Below are positions 18,070 through 26,587 of a stretch of 64,000 nucleotides of DNA, piece after piece. Each line of letters opens with the position of its first letter. Within the stretch, counting starts at the first letter, position 1. This DNA comes from Halarcobacter bivalviorum (GTDB taxonomy: Bacteria; Campylobacterota; Campylobacteria; Campylobacterales; Arcobacteraceae). Both the position numbers and the translations under genes were made by a program. Under the pieces are notes generated by a model, which was not told the DNA's origin, searched no databases, and saw only the letters and a program-made list of their open reading frames with translations. The stretch spans positions 558,001-622,000 of the forward strand of contig NZ_CP031217.1 of assembly GCF_003346815.1 (NCBI RefSeq), given 5' to 3'.

Positions 18070-18570
18070 ATGAAAATTGCAGTTATTCAAGGTCCAAACT
18101 TAAATATGTTAGGTGTTAGAGAACAACATATTTATGGTCCAATGACTTTAGATCAAATCCATGAGCAAATGAAAGCAAGTGCAGCACAAAATGAGGTTGA
18201 ATTAGAGTTTTTTCAATCAAATTTAGAAGGTGAAATTGTAGATAGAATTCAAGAGTGTTTAGGTACAGTTGATGGTATTTTAATTAATCCTGCAGCATTT
18301 TCTCACACATCAATTGCTATCAAAGATGCCTTAAGTGCAGTTAATCTTCCAACTGTAGAAGTACATATTTCAAATATTTATAAAAGAGAAGAGTTTAGAC
18401 AAAAATCAATTACTGCTGGTGCATCAACAGGTGTTATTACAGGTTTTGGTCCTTTCTCTTATCATTTAGGACTTATCTCTTTAACTCAAATTATTGCAGA
18501 AGTTAAAGCAGCACAGCAAGCTCAACAAGATGCTTTAGCAAAAGCTCAAGCACAAAAAGAAGAGAACTAA
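18070..18570 (+). CDS. aroQ: Type II 3-dehydroquinate dehydratase
   Basis: 166 residues. It is a dodecameric enzyme of the shikimate pathway. Motifs: [13 protein letters not shown], the catalytic Tyr in [17 protein letters not shown] and the catalytic His in [15 protein letters not shown]. The last ~20 residues are an Ala/Gln-rich tail beyond the usual end. Good RBS (AAGGA). Three bases separate it from the amidohydrolase gene, so the two are one operon. Confidence 0.97.
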   Translation: MKIAVIQGPNLNMLGVREQHIYGPMTLDQIHEQMKASAAQNEVELEFFQSNLEGEIVDRIQECLGTVDGILINPAAFSHTSIAIKDALSAVNLPTVEVHISNIYKREEFRQKSITAGASTGVITGFGPFSYHLGLISLTQIIAEVKAAQQAQQDALAKAQAQKEEN

Positions 18571-18573
18571 TTA

Positions 18574-19803
18574 ATGAAAATTCTAAGTGCCTCATGGATA
18601 ATAACTTGCAATGAAGATAGTGCCATCATAAAAGATGGTGCTATTGTTTTTGATGAAAAAATTATTGATGTTGGTACAAAAGAATTTATTTCTGAAAAAT
18701 ATAAGGGTGTAGAAATTGAGTCTTTAGGTCAAAACTCAGTTTTAATGCCTGGGCTTATTAATTCTCATGTACATTTAGAATTCTCTTCTAACTCAACAAC
18801 TTTAAAATATGGAAACTTTATGCAATGGTTAAATTCTGTTATTGCATCAAGAGAAGAGTTAGTTGAAAAAGCAAGCTCAAAACTAATTAGTAAAAAGTTA
18901 TCAAAGATGCTAAAGAGTGGTACTACTACAATAGGAGCTATCTCTTCTTATTCTTTAGATATGGAAGCTTGTATTAATTCTGCTATAAATACTGTATATT
19001 TTACAGAAGTAATAGGAAGTAAGGCTGATATGATTGATACTTTGTTTGCAGATTTTAAAGCACGATTAAATAGTGCAAAAAGTAAAGCAAATAAAAGTTT
19101 TATTCCAGCAATTGCAATTCACTCTCCTTATTCAGTACATCCTTTTTTAGTAAGAGAAACTTTAAATTTAGCACGTGAAGAAAATTTAAGTGTGAGTTCT
19201 CATTTTTTAGAATCTCCTGAAGAGTTTGAGTGGTTACATCGCAATGAAGGTGGTTTTTTAGAATTCTTTAAAAACTTTTTAGGGCAAGAGAAAAGTGTTA
19301 CAGAGCCAATGGAGTTTTTGAATCAATTTACAGGTTTAAAGAATCTATCTTTTACACACTGTGTAGAAGCAAGTGATAATGATTTATTAAAAATTAAAGA
19401 GTTAAAGGCTTTTGTAAATCATTGTGTAACTTCAAATAGGTTACTAAACAATACAAAACTAAATATAGATAAATTAATTGATTTAAAAGTACCATTTACA
19501 ATTGGTACAGATGGACTTAGTTCAAATAATTCATTATCAATGTTTGATGAGTTAAGAAACTGTTTAATGATACATCTACATAAAAATCCTATCTCTTTTT
19601 CAAAAACTTTACTACAAGCAGCAACTTTAAATGGTGCAAAAGCTTTAGGTTTAGAAAAAGGTGAGTTATCAAAAGATAAAGATGCAGATATTATTGCTAT
19701 TACTTTACCTGATAAAGTAAAAGAGAAAGAGGATTTATGTATGAATGTTATTTTACATACTAAGTTTGTAAATAAAGTATATATTGGAGGAAATGATGTT
19801 TGA
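18574..19803 (+). CDS. Amidohydrolase, probable aminodeoxyfutalosine deaminase
   Basis: 409 residues, TrzA/AtzA-like amidohydrolase. Metal ligands: HxH in NSHVHLEF, His in AIHSPYSVHP, His in SSHFLESPEE and Asp in TIGTDGLSSNN. Family members in Campylobacterota deaminate 6-amino-6-deoxyfutalosine in the futalosine route to menaquinone. That assignment is from family knowledge and not certain; other adenosine-like or melamine-like substrates are possible. It is coupled to aroQ upstream and overlaps sppA downstream by 8 bases. Confidence 0.8.
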   Translation: MKILSASWIITCNEDSAIIKDGAIVFDEKIIDVGTKEFISEKYKGVEIESLGQNSVLMPGLINSHVHLEFSSNSTTLKYGNFMQWLNSVIASREELVEKASSKLISKKLSKMLKSGTTTIGAISSYSLDMEACINSAINTVYFTEVIGSKADMIDTLFADFKARLNSAKSKANKSFIPAIAIHSPYSVHPFLVRETLNLAREENLSVSSHFLESPEEFEWLHRNEGGFLEFFKNFLGQEKSVTEPMEFLNQFTGLKNLSFTHCVEASDNDLLKIKELKAFVNHCVTSNRLLNNTKLNIDKLIDLKVPFTIGTDGLSSNNSLSMFDELRNCLMIHLHKNPISFSKTLLQAATLNGAKALGLEKGELSKDKDADIIAITLPDKVKEKEDLCMNVILHTKFVNKVYIGGNDV

Positions 19804-20686
19804 TTTTTTTAAAAAACTATTTTATCCTATTATTGCTATTTTAGATTTTATTACTAAATATTTTAAAACAATAGTTTTTTTAACAATTGTTTACTATTTT
19901 GTATCAACATCAGAAGATGTAGCAATGAAAGAAGGAAGTTTTGAAACAGCAAATCTACAAAAAATTGAGCTATTTGGTCCTATTTTAGACTCTCAAAAAG
20001 TATTAGCTCAAATAGATGAAGCAAAAAAGAATAATAATATAAAAGGTGTATTACTTGATGTAAACTCTCCTGGTGGAGCAGTAGCACCCTCTGTTGAGTT
20101 AGCTTATGCAATAAAAGAGTTAAATGAATTAAAACCAGTTGTAGTATATGCAAGTGGAGTAATGGCAAGTGGAAGTTATTATGCTTCTATTTGGGCTAAA
20201 GAGATTATTGCAAATCCAGGAGCTATGGTAGGTTCTATTGGAGTTATTTTCCAAGGAACTAATTTAGAAGAGCTAATGGACAAAATTGGTGTAAAAACTC
20301 AAACTATAAAAGCAGGAAAGTTTAAAGAGTCTGGAACACCTACAAGACAGTGGAATGATTATGAGAAGCAAGAGTTAGAAAAAGTTATAAATGATACATA
20401 TAATATGTTTATAACTGATGTAGCTAAGGCAAGAGGTTTAAAAGTAGAAAATCACACACAATTTGCTGATGCTCATATTTTTACATCTTCTCAGGCAAAA
20501 GAGGTTGGATTAGTTGATGAGGTTAATACTTTAAGTTTTGCAAAAAATAGAATTGTAAAATTATCTAATGTTTCAAATCCAGTTTGGAAAAAAGAAGATA
20601 AATTTGATAAGTTCTTAGATAGAATAATCCAAGAAACAGTAAGTAATTTCTCTGTATTATTTGAGGGTGGACTAAAAGCTTACTAA
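19796..20686 (+). CDS. sppA: Signal peptide peptidase SppA (short form)
   Basis: 296 residues from the chosen ATG. GGAGG lies 5 bases before this ATG, which is why it is preferred to a TTG at 19784 or the ATG at 19793. One N-terminal membrane helix (IIAILDFITKYFKTIVFLTIVYYF) puts the serine peptidase in the periplasm. Catalytic Ser is in MASGSYYAS and Lys in IKAGKFKESG. It degrades leftover signal peptides in the membrane. Last gene of the aroQ operon, followed by a terminator. Confidence 0.93.
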   Translation: MFDFFKKLFYPIIAILDFITKYFKTIVFLTIVYYFVSTSEDVAMKEGSFETANLQKIELFGPILDSQKVLAQIDEAKKNNNIKGVLLDVNSPGGAVAPSVELAYAIKELNELKPVVVYASGVMASGSYYASIWAKEIIANPGAMVGSIGVIFQGTNLEELMDKIGVKTQTIKAGKFKESGTPTRQWNDYEKQELEKVINDTYNMFITDVAKARGLKVENHTQFADAHIFTSSQAKEVGLVDEVNTLSFAKNRIVKLSNVSNPVWKKEDKFDKFLDRIIQETVSNFSVLFEGGLKAY

Positions 20687-20687
20687 A

Positions 20688-20711
20688 AGATAGAATTTTT
20701 TAATTCTATCT
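20688..20711 (+). terminator. Terminator after sppA
   Basis: 10-bp stem AGATAGAATT/AATTCTATCT, 4-nt loop, then a run of T. Confidence 0.9.
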
Positions 20712-20842
20712 TTTTTTCTCTTTTTTTTATTACTTTTTAAAAATTGTGTTATAATACGAAAAAATTATAGTAAAAATCTGCATATTCTTCATTAATCACG
20801 AATTACTTTTTTAGACTACTAATATATGAAAGGTCATATAAT

Positions 20843-22225
20843 ATGTCATTTATAAAATTAGGATTAAATTCTAATATTTTAAAAGCGATTGAAGAGCAAG
20901 GTTATACAAAACCTACTTTAATCCAAGAGCAAGCTATTCCAAAAATTTTGGAAAAAAAAGATTTACTTGCAGCAGCACAAACAGGAACGGGTAAAACAGC
21001 AGCTTTTACTTTACCTCTTTTAGAGTTTATGAGCTCAAAATCTCATAAAAAAGAGCAAAAAGCTTATATTAAAGCACTTATTTTGGTTCCAACAAGAGAA
21101 CTAGCACTTCAAGTTTTTGAAAATATTCAATCTTATAGTAAATATCTTCATTTAAAAACAGCAGTAATTTTTGGTGGAGTTGGAATAAATCCACAAAAAG
21201 CTAGCTTAAGAAAAGGTGTTGATATTGTAATTGCAACACCAGGAAGATTGATAGATCACATGTCCCAAAATACTATAGACTTATCAAGGGTAGATTTTTT
21301 AGTTCTTGATGAAGCAGATAGAATGTTAGATATGGGATTTATTCATGATATAAAAAGAGTTGTATCAAAAGTTCCAAGCCAACGACAAACATTACTTTTC
21401 TCAGCTACTTTTTCTGATGAAATAAAGAAGCTATCTAATTCATTTTTAACTAATCCCCAAACTGTAGAAGTTGCTAGAAGTAATACTTTATCTGAACAGG
21501 TTTCACAAGCTGTTCATTATGTAACAAAAGAGAAAAAGAAGAATCTTCTAGCCTTTTTAATACATACTCAAGAATGGAATCAAGTTTTAGTTTTCACTCG
21601 TACTAAACATGGAGCAAATAGACTAAGTGAGTTTTTAAATAAAAGCAATATTTCCTCTTTAGCAATTCATGGAAATAAATCACAAGGTGCAAGAACAACA
21701 GCTTTAAAAGATTTTAAAGCAAAGAAAATTAGAGTACTTGTGGCAACTGATATTGCTGCAAGGGGTATTGATATTGAACTTTTACCCCATGTAATTAATT
21801 ATGAATTACCAAATGTACCTGAAGATTATGTTCATAGAATAGGAAGAACAGGTAGAGCAGGAAATATTGGAGAAGCCTTATCTTTAGTTTGTGATGAGGA
21901 AGCTCAATTTTTAGAAGATATTGAAAAGTTAACAAAAACAACTATTCCAGTAAGAGATATAGAAGGTTTTACAATTAGTTCATTAAAAAAGCCAATGAAA
22001 ACTTCAAATGCAAAGAATAAAAGTACTAAAAGAAACTCTTCTAAAACAAATGAGAGAAGAGCAAAACCAAGTTCAAATAAAAGAGTTAAAAATAGCGATA
22101 AAAAAGATTTTAAAAAAGAAATAGATGAGTTTATTAATAATAGAAAAGAACAGCCTTCTAAAAGAAATTCAAACAGAAAAATTACAGGTAATTATAGAAA
22201 AGGTTTAGGCAGTAAAAGTAAATAA
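20843..22225 (+). CDS. DEAD-box ATP-dependent RNA helicase (RhlE-like)
   Basis: 460 residues. Q motif ([14 protein letters not shown]), Walker [19 protein letters not shown], and HRIGRTGR in the second RecA domain near 330. After ~375 comes a basic, Lys/Ser/Arg/Asn-rich tail ([16 protein letters not shown]...) that should bind RNA, as in RhlE and CsdA. It may work in ribosome assembly or RNA decay in the cold. It stands alone with its own terminator. Confidence 0.93.
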   Translation: MSFIKLGLNSNILKAIEEQGYTKPTLIQEQAIPKILEKKDLLAAAQTGTGKTAAFTLPLLEFMSSKSHKKEQKAYIKALILVPTRELALQVFENIQSYSKYLHLKTAVIFGGVGINPQKASLRKGVDIVIATPGRLIDHMSQNTIDLSRVDFLVLDEADRMLDMGFIHDIKRVVSKVPSQRQTLLFSATFSDEIKKLSNSFLTNPQTVEVARSNTLSEQVSQAVHYVTKEKKKNLLAFLIHTQEWNQVLVFTRTKHGANRLSEFLNKSNISSLAIHGNKSQGARTTALKDFKAKKIRVLVATDIAARGIDIELLPHVINYELPNVPEDYVHRIGRTGRAGNIGEALSLVCDEEAQFLEDIEKLTKTTIPVRDIEGFTISSLKKPMKTSNAKNKSTKRNSSKTNERRAKPSSNKRVKNSDKKDFKKEIDEFINNRKEQPSKRNSNRKITGNYRKGLGSKSK

Positions 22226-22258
22226 AAAAAGGCAAGGTGTGTGATCCTTGCCTTTTTT
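22225..22258. terminator. Bidirectional terminator between helicase and ackA
   Basis: 13-bp stem AAAAAAGGCAAGG/CCTTGCCTTTTTT, 8-nt loop. It serves the converging helicase and ackA genes. Confidence 0.92.
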
Positions 22259-22289
22259 CTTTTCCCTAGATAAAGTATTAAGTAAATTC

Positions 22290-23489
22290 TTACTCAATAC
22301 CCTTAACGATTTTATAAGTATCGTTTGCAATAACATATTCCTCATTTGTAGGAATAACGAAAATTCTTCCAGCAGAACCATTAGTAGAGATATCTCTTGC
22401 TTCTCCTGATCTTTTATTATTTTTAACTGGGTCAATATTTAATCCCATGTAATCTAAACCAGCACATACTTTCTCTCTAATAATTGCTGCATTTTCACCG
22501 ATTCCTCCAGTGAAACATAAAGCATCAACACCATCAAGTGCAGCTGCATAAGAACCAACATATTGTTTAATTCTATAAGCAATCATATCTACTGCTAATC
22601 TACATCTTTCATCTCCAGCTTCCATACCTTCAAGAACTTCTCTTAAGTCAGAAGATTTTCCAGAGATTCCTACAATACCAGATTTCTTATTAAGTACATC
22701 TAGCATCTCTTTAATATCCCAACCTTCAGTTTCCATCATGTATTGAATAGCACCAGCACCAATATCACCAGCTCTTGTTCCCATCATAAGACCTTGAACA
22801 GGAGTTAAACCCATTGATGTATCAATACATTTACCATCAAATACAGCAGAAACAGAAGAACCATTTCCTAAGTGACATACGATAATTCTTGTATTGTGTT
22901 TCTTATCTAATCTTTTTGCAGCTTCATTAGATACAAAGAAGTGAGATGTTCCATGGAAACCATATTTTCTTACACCGTTTTTAGTATATTGGTCATATGG
23001 TAAAGCATACATATATGCATAATCAGGCATAGTTTGGTGGAATGCTGTATCAAATACTGCTACATTTGGTTTACCAGGCATTAATTCTTGGCAGATTTCC
23101 ATACCCATAATATTTGCTGGGTTATGTAAAGGTGCTAATGGAATTAACTCTTTCATTTTATTAATTACTTTTTCACTAACCATTACTGAACCTGCGAATT
23201 CTTCTCCACCGTGTACTGCTCTGTGTCCGATTGCTTCAATATCATCTATTGAATCGATTACTTTTCCTTCACCTTCAGTTAATGTTTTAAGTACTAATTC
23301 AATTGCTTCTTTATGAGTTGGTAAATCAGACTCAATTTTTAACTTTTTATCATCTCCATACTCATGTTTTAGTGCACCATCAATACCAATTCTTTCACAA
23401 ATACCTACAGCTAAAGTTTCTTTGTTTACTGGGTTCATTAATTGGTACTTTAATGATGAACTTCCTGCGTTTAAAATGAATACTAACAT
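22290..23489 (-). CDS. ackA: Acetate kinase (first copy)
   Basis: 399 residues. It interconverts acetyl phosphate and ADP with acetate and ATP. Motifs: LVFILNAGSSSLKYQL, AVFDTAFHQTMP, GFHGTSH, the phosphate loop HLGNGSSVSA, GTRAGDIG and FTGGIGENA. It follows pta by 36 bp on the same strand, so pta-ackA is one unit. A second, diverged acetate kinase gene lies on the other side of pta. The pta promoter region carries three TGCTA boxes. Confidence 0.98.
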   Translation of the reverse strand: MLVFILNAGSSSLKYQLMNPVNKETLAVGICERIGIDGALKHEYGDDKKLKIESDLPTHKEAIELVLKTLTEGEGKVIDSIDDIEAIGHRAVHGGEEFAGSVMVSEKVINKMKELIPLAPLHNPANIMGMEICQELMPGKPNVAVFDTAFHQTMPDYAYMYALPYDQYTKNGVRKYGFHGTSHFFVSNEAAKRLDKKHNTRIIVCHLGNGSSVSAVFDGKCIDTSMGLTPVQGLMMGTRAGDIGAGAIQYMMETEGWDIKEMLDVLNKKSGIVGISGKSSDLREVLEGMEAGDERCRLAVDMIAYRIKQYVGSYAAALDGVDALCFTGGIGENAAIIREKVCAGLDYMGLNIDPVKNNKRSGEARDISTNGSAGRIFVIPTNEEYVIANDTYKIVKGIE

Positions 23490-23525
23490 ATTATCTTTTC
23501 CCTCTCTTTTTATGTTTGTTTTAAC

Positions 23526-24518
23526 TTAGCATTGTGTTGCAGTAATAGCAACTAAATTTGCAATATCATCTACTGAACAACCTCTTGATAAGTCATTAAC
23601 TGGTTTTGCTAAACCTTGAACAACTGGACCATGAGCAGCAGCTCCTGCAAATCTTTGAACTAATTTATATCCAATATTTCCTGATTGTAAATCTGGGAAT
23701 ACAAGTACATTAGCTTTCCCTGCAACTTTTGAGTCTGGTGCTTTTTTAGCTCCAATAGCTTCAACAATTGCAGCGTCTGCTTGCATTTCACCATCAAAAG
23801 AGAAATCAACATTTCTTTCTTCTAGTAAGTCAACCGCATATTGTACTTTGTCAACTAAAGGATGATTAGCACTTCCTTTTGTTGAGAAAGATAACATAGC
23901 AACTCTTGGGTCTAACCCAACAACAGATTTAGCCGTAGCAGCAGTAGCACACGCAATATCAGCTAATTGCTCTGCATTTGGCTCAGGTATAACTGCACAA
24001 TCTGCAAATAAAATTAATCCATTATCTCCAAATTTTCCATCAGCCGTTTCCATAATAAATGCAGATGAAACTGTATTTATACCAGGTGCAGTTTTAATTA
24101 CTTGAATAGCAGCTCTTAATACGTCTGCAGTAGGTGAGTTAGAACCAGCAACAAGTCCATCAGCTTCACCAAGTCTAACCATCATACAACCAAAAAATCT
24201 TGGCTCAGTAGTCATAATCTCAGCTGCTTCTTCTTTAGATAAGTTTTTAGATTTTCTTAGTTCAACTAATTCATCAATATATCTGTCAATCCCATCAAAT
24301 TTCTTAGGATCAATGATTGTAGCACCTTCGATTGAAGCACCACATGCAGCTGCATCAGCTTTAATTTGTTCTTCATTTCCAATTAAAACTACTTTTGCAG
24401 TTTTTTCTTCTAGAACCTTTTGAGTAGCTTGTAATACTCTTTCATCTTCAGATTCTGGAAGAACAATTGTTTTAAGTTCTTTTTTAGCATTCTCTTTGAT
24501 ACTTTCAATTAAACCCAT
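23526..24518 (-). CDS. pta: Phosphate acetyltransferase
   Basis: 330 residues from the ATG at 24518 (AAGGA 6 bases before it; a TTG one codon upstream is less likely). This is the short form, catalytic domain only. Motifs: KTIVLPESEDERVL, the stretch VRLGEADGLVAGS near the middle, and ANVLVFPDLQSGNIGYKLVQR. It links acetyl-CoA and acetyl phosphate. With ackA it allows either acetate activation or overflow. Its promoter has three TGCTA repeats over the -35 position. Confidence 0.97.
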   Translation of the reverse strand: MGLIESIKENAKKELKTIVLPESEDERVLQATQKVLEEKTAKVVLIGNEEQIKADAAACGASIEGATIIDPKKFDGIDRYIDELVELRKSKNLSKEEAAEIMTTEPRFFGCMMVRLGEADGLVAGSNSPTADVLRAAIQVIKTAPGINTVSSAFIMETADGKFGDNGLILFADCAVIPEPNAEQLADIACATAATAKSVVGLDPRVAMLSFSTKGSANHPLVDKVQYAVDLLEERNVDFSFDGEMQADAAIVEAIGAKKAPDSKVAGKANVLVFPDLQSGNIGYKLVQRFAGAAAHGPVVQGLAKPVNDLSRGCSVDDIANLVAITATQC

Positions 24519-24548
24519 CAAGCGTCCTTTTTTATAAAATCAGTAAAA

Positions 24549-24592
24549 ATTATAATATTCAAGCGTAGCATTAAAATAGCATTAGCCTAGCA
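24549..24592 (-). promoter_or_regulatory. pta promoter with three TGCTA boxes at 11-bp period
   Basis: Written on the + strand: GTAGCA at 24565, ATAGCA at 24576, CTAGCA at 24587, each exactly 11 bp apart. A -10 TATAAT lies at 24549-24554 on the minus strand, 10 bp from the nearest box, so the boxes cover the -35 position. This is the layout of a PhoB/OmpR-type activator site. Confidence 0.75.
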
Positions 24593-24699
24593 GAAATGAA
24601 AAAGTTTTATACATATTTATTATGTGTGTATAAAAGTAGTACATCTGTTTTATATAAAGATAAATTTTTGTGTATTTTTTTGTTTAGTGGTTATAAGTG

Positions 24700-24728
24700 G
24701 TTAGTAAAAGCATTATGCTTTTACTAAC
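24700..24728 (-). terminator. Hairpin at the end of the second ackA
   Basis: 13-bp perfect stem GTTAGTAAAAGCA/TGCTTTTACTAAC with a 3-nt loop, overlapping the stop codon of ackA2. Without a long T-run it may be only a partial terminator. Confidence 0.6.
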
Positions 24729-25906
24729 TGATATGTATCTTGTGCAATAATAAGTTCTTCATTTGTAGGAATAACAAATATTTTAGTTTTTGATGTATCT
24801 TTGTGAATCTCTTTTATTCCAGAATTAGCTTTTGCTTTGTTTTTATTAATATCAACTTCAACACCCATAAATTCAAGTCCTGAACAAACTTTTTCACGGA
24901 TTAAATCAGCATTTTCTCCAATTCCTGCTGTAAAACAGATGGCATCTACTCCTTCAAGTATTCCAGCATATGAGCAAATATATTTTTTAATTCTATTACA
25001 TAACATATCTATAGAAAGTTTTGCTCTATGGTCTCCATCTTTTGCAGCTTTAATTACTTCTCTTAAATCAGATGAAACACCTGAAACACCAAGAATACCT
25101 GACTTTTTATTTAAATAATCAACTATTTCATGAGAGTTCATATTCTTTTTATCCATTAAATATGGAATAACTCCAGCATCAATATCTCCACTTCTTGTAC
25201 CCATAATAAGTCCTTCTAAAGGAGTCAATCCCATAGTAGTATCAATAGAGTTACCTTCTTTTACTGCACAAATAGATGAACCATTTCCTAAATGACATAC
25301 AATTATCTTTGAGTCTTTTTTATTTAATAATTTAATTGTTTCATTTGATACATAGTAGTGAGATGTTCCATGAAATCCATATTTTCTTAGTTGATGTTTT
25401 GTATAATCTTCATGTGGAACTGCGTAAAGATAGTTTTCTTCTGGCATAGTTTGATGAAATGCTGTATCAAATACTGCTACGTTAGGTTTCTCTGGCATAA
25501 GCTCTTGGCAAATTTTAATACCTAAAATATGTGCAGGGTTATGAAGAGGTGCTAAAGGAATAAGCTCTTCAATCTTTTTTATTACATCACTATTTATTAG
25601 TGTAGATTTTTTAAAGTATTCTCCCCCATGAACAACTCTATGTCCAATTGCTGAGATTTCATCAATATTTGAGATAGCTTGAGTATCTCCTTTTGTTAAA
25701 ATATCTAATACAAATTCAATAGCTTCTTTATGAGTTGGAAGAGGATGTTGTATTTCTAACTTTCTATTTTCTGCTATTTCATGTTTTATAACACCATCAA
25801 TACCAATTCTTTCACAAAGTCCTGTTGCCTTTATTTCAGCTGTTTCTGGATTTATTAGTTGATATTTTAAAGAAGAACTTCCCGCATTTAGTACAAGAAC
25901 TAACAT
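24713..25906 (-). CDS. ackA: Acetate kinase paralog (second copy)
   Basis: 397 residues from the ATG at 25906; a GTG two codons upstream is less likely given RBS spacing. All acetate kinase motifs are present: LNAGSSSLKYQL, FDTAFHQTMP, KYGFHGTSHYYVS, HLGNGSSICAV, GTRSGDID and FTAGIGENA. It aligns with the other copy throughout but differs at many residues and is more Lys/Ile-rich. It is separated from pta by a hairpin and the pta promoter, so it is expressed on its own. It could be a propionate or butyrate kinase variant, but the motifs fit AckA best. Confidence 0.92.
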   Translation of the reverse strand: MLVLVLNAGSSSLKYQLINPETAEIKATGLCERIGIDGVIKHEIAENRKLEIQHPLPTHKEAIEFVLDILTKGDTQAISNIDEISAIGHRVVHGGEYFKKSTLINSDVIKKIEELIPLAPLHNPAHILGIKICQELMPEKPNVAVFDTAFHQTMPEENYLYAVPHEDYTKHQLRKYGFHGTSHYYVSNETIKLLNKKDSKIIVCHLGNGSSICAVKEGNSIDTTMGLTPLEGLIMGTRSGDIDAGVIPYLMDKKNMNSHEIVDYLNKKSGILGVSGVSSDLREVIKAAKDGDHRAKLSIDMLCNRIKKYICSYAGILEGVDAICFTAGIGENADLIREKVCSGLEFMGVEVDINKNKAKANSGIKEIHKDTSKTKIFVIPTNEELIIAQDTYQLVKA

Positions 25907-25966
25907 TATCACACCTTTTTAAAAATTTTATTCATTATATCAAAAAGATGTGTCAATGATATGTAA

Positions 25967-26587
25967 TTATTTTATTTTAACCTTAGGCTGATTTTTTAGT
26001 TTTAGAAACATCATAGCTGTCATAATAGCATCATTATATGCATCATGTTTCCCTAAAGATGGGATTTTTAGCTCTTTTAAAATTGTGTCAAATCTTAAGT
26101 CTATATTACTTTGTGGGATAGCTTCTATTTTCCAGTCATGATAAATAGCTGAAACCTCATAGGCTTTATTAGGAAGTTTTATTCCTAATTTTGGTTTTAA
26201 ATACTTATTTATCATTGCAATATCAAACTCTAAGTAGTAACCTACTAATTTTCTATTTCCAATAAAATATAAAAACTCTTCAATTACTTTATTTATATTA
26301 TCTGCATTTATTAAATCACATTCTCTTATATGATGAACTTTAATAGCATCGACTTGAAGTTTTGTTTCTGGTTTTATAAATCTAACAAATTTTTTACTAG
26401 ATACAATAGTATTATTTTTTATAATAACTGCACCAATAGAGATAATATCATCTTTTAAAGGATTTAATCCTGTTGTTTCACAATCAAAACAGACAAATTC
26501 ATCTTCTGTATGCTTATCAAAAAGAAAAGAGAATTTCTCATCTTTTAAATTCTTTTTATTAAAGTAATTTTTTAGTGAATTAAACAT
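25967..26587 (-). CDS. DnaQ-like 3'-5' exonuclease (copy 1)
   Basis: 206 residues, RNase T/DnaQ fold with an intact DEDDh set: FDCETTGL (D and E), YYLEFDIAM (D) and HDAYNDA (H and D). It overlaps the end of the DUF294 gene by 8 bases, so the two are translationally coupled. The same pair occurs again at 33008-35457. It is not the replicative epsilon subunit by context; such genes often sit beside acetate permeases. Substrate unknown. Confidence 0.85.
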   Translation of the reverse strand: MFNSLKNYFNKKNLKDEKFSFLFDKHTEDEFVCFDCETTGLNPLKDDIISIGAVIIKNNTIVSSKKFVRFIKPETKLQVDAIKVHHIRECDLINADNINKVIEEFLYFIGNRKLVGYYLEFDIAMINKYLKPKLGIKLPNKAYEVSAIYHDWKIEAIPQSNIDLRFDTILKELKIPSLGKHDAYNDAIMTAMMFLKLKNQPKVKIK

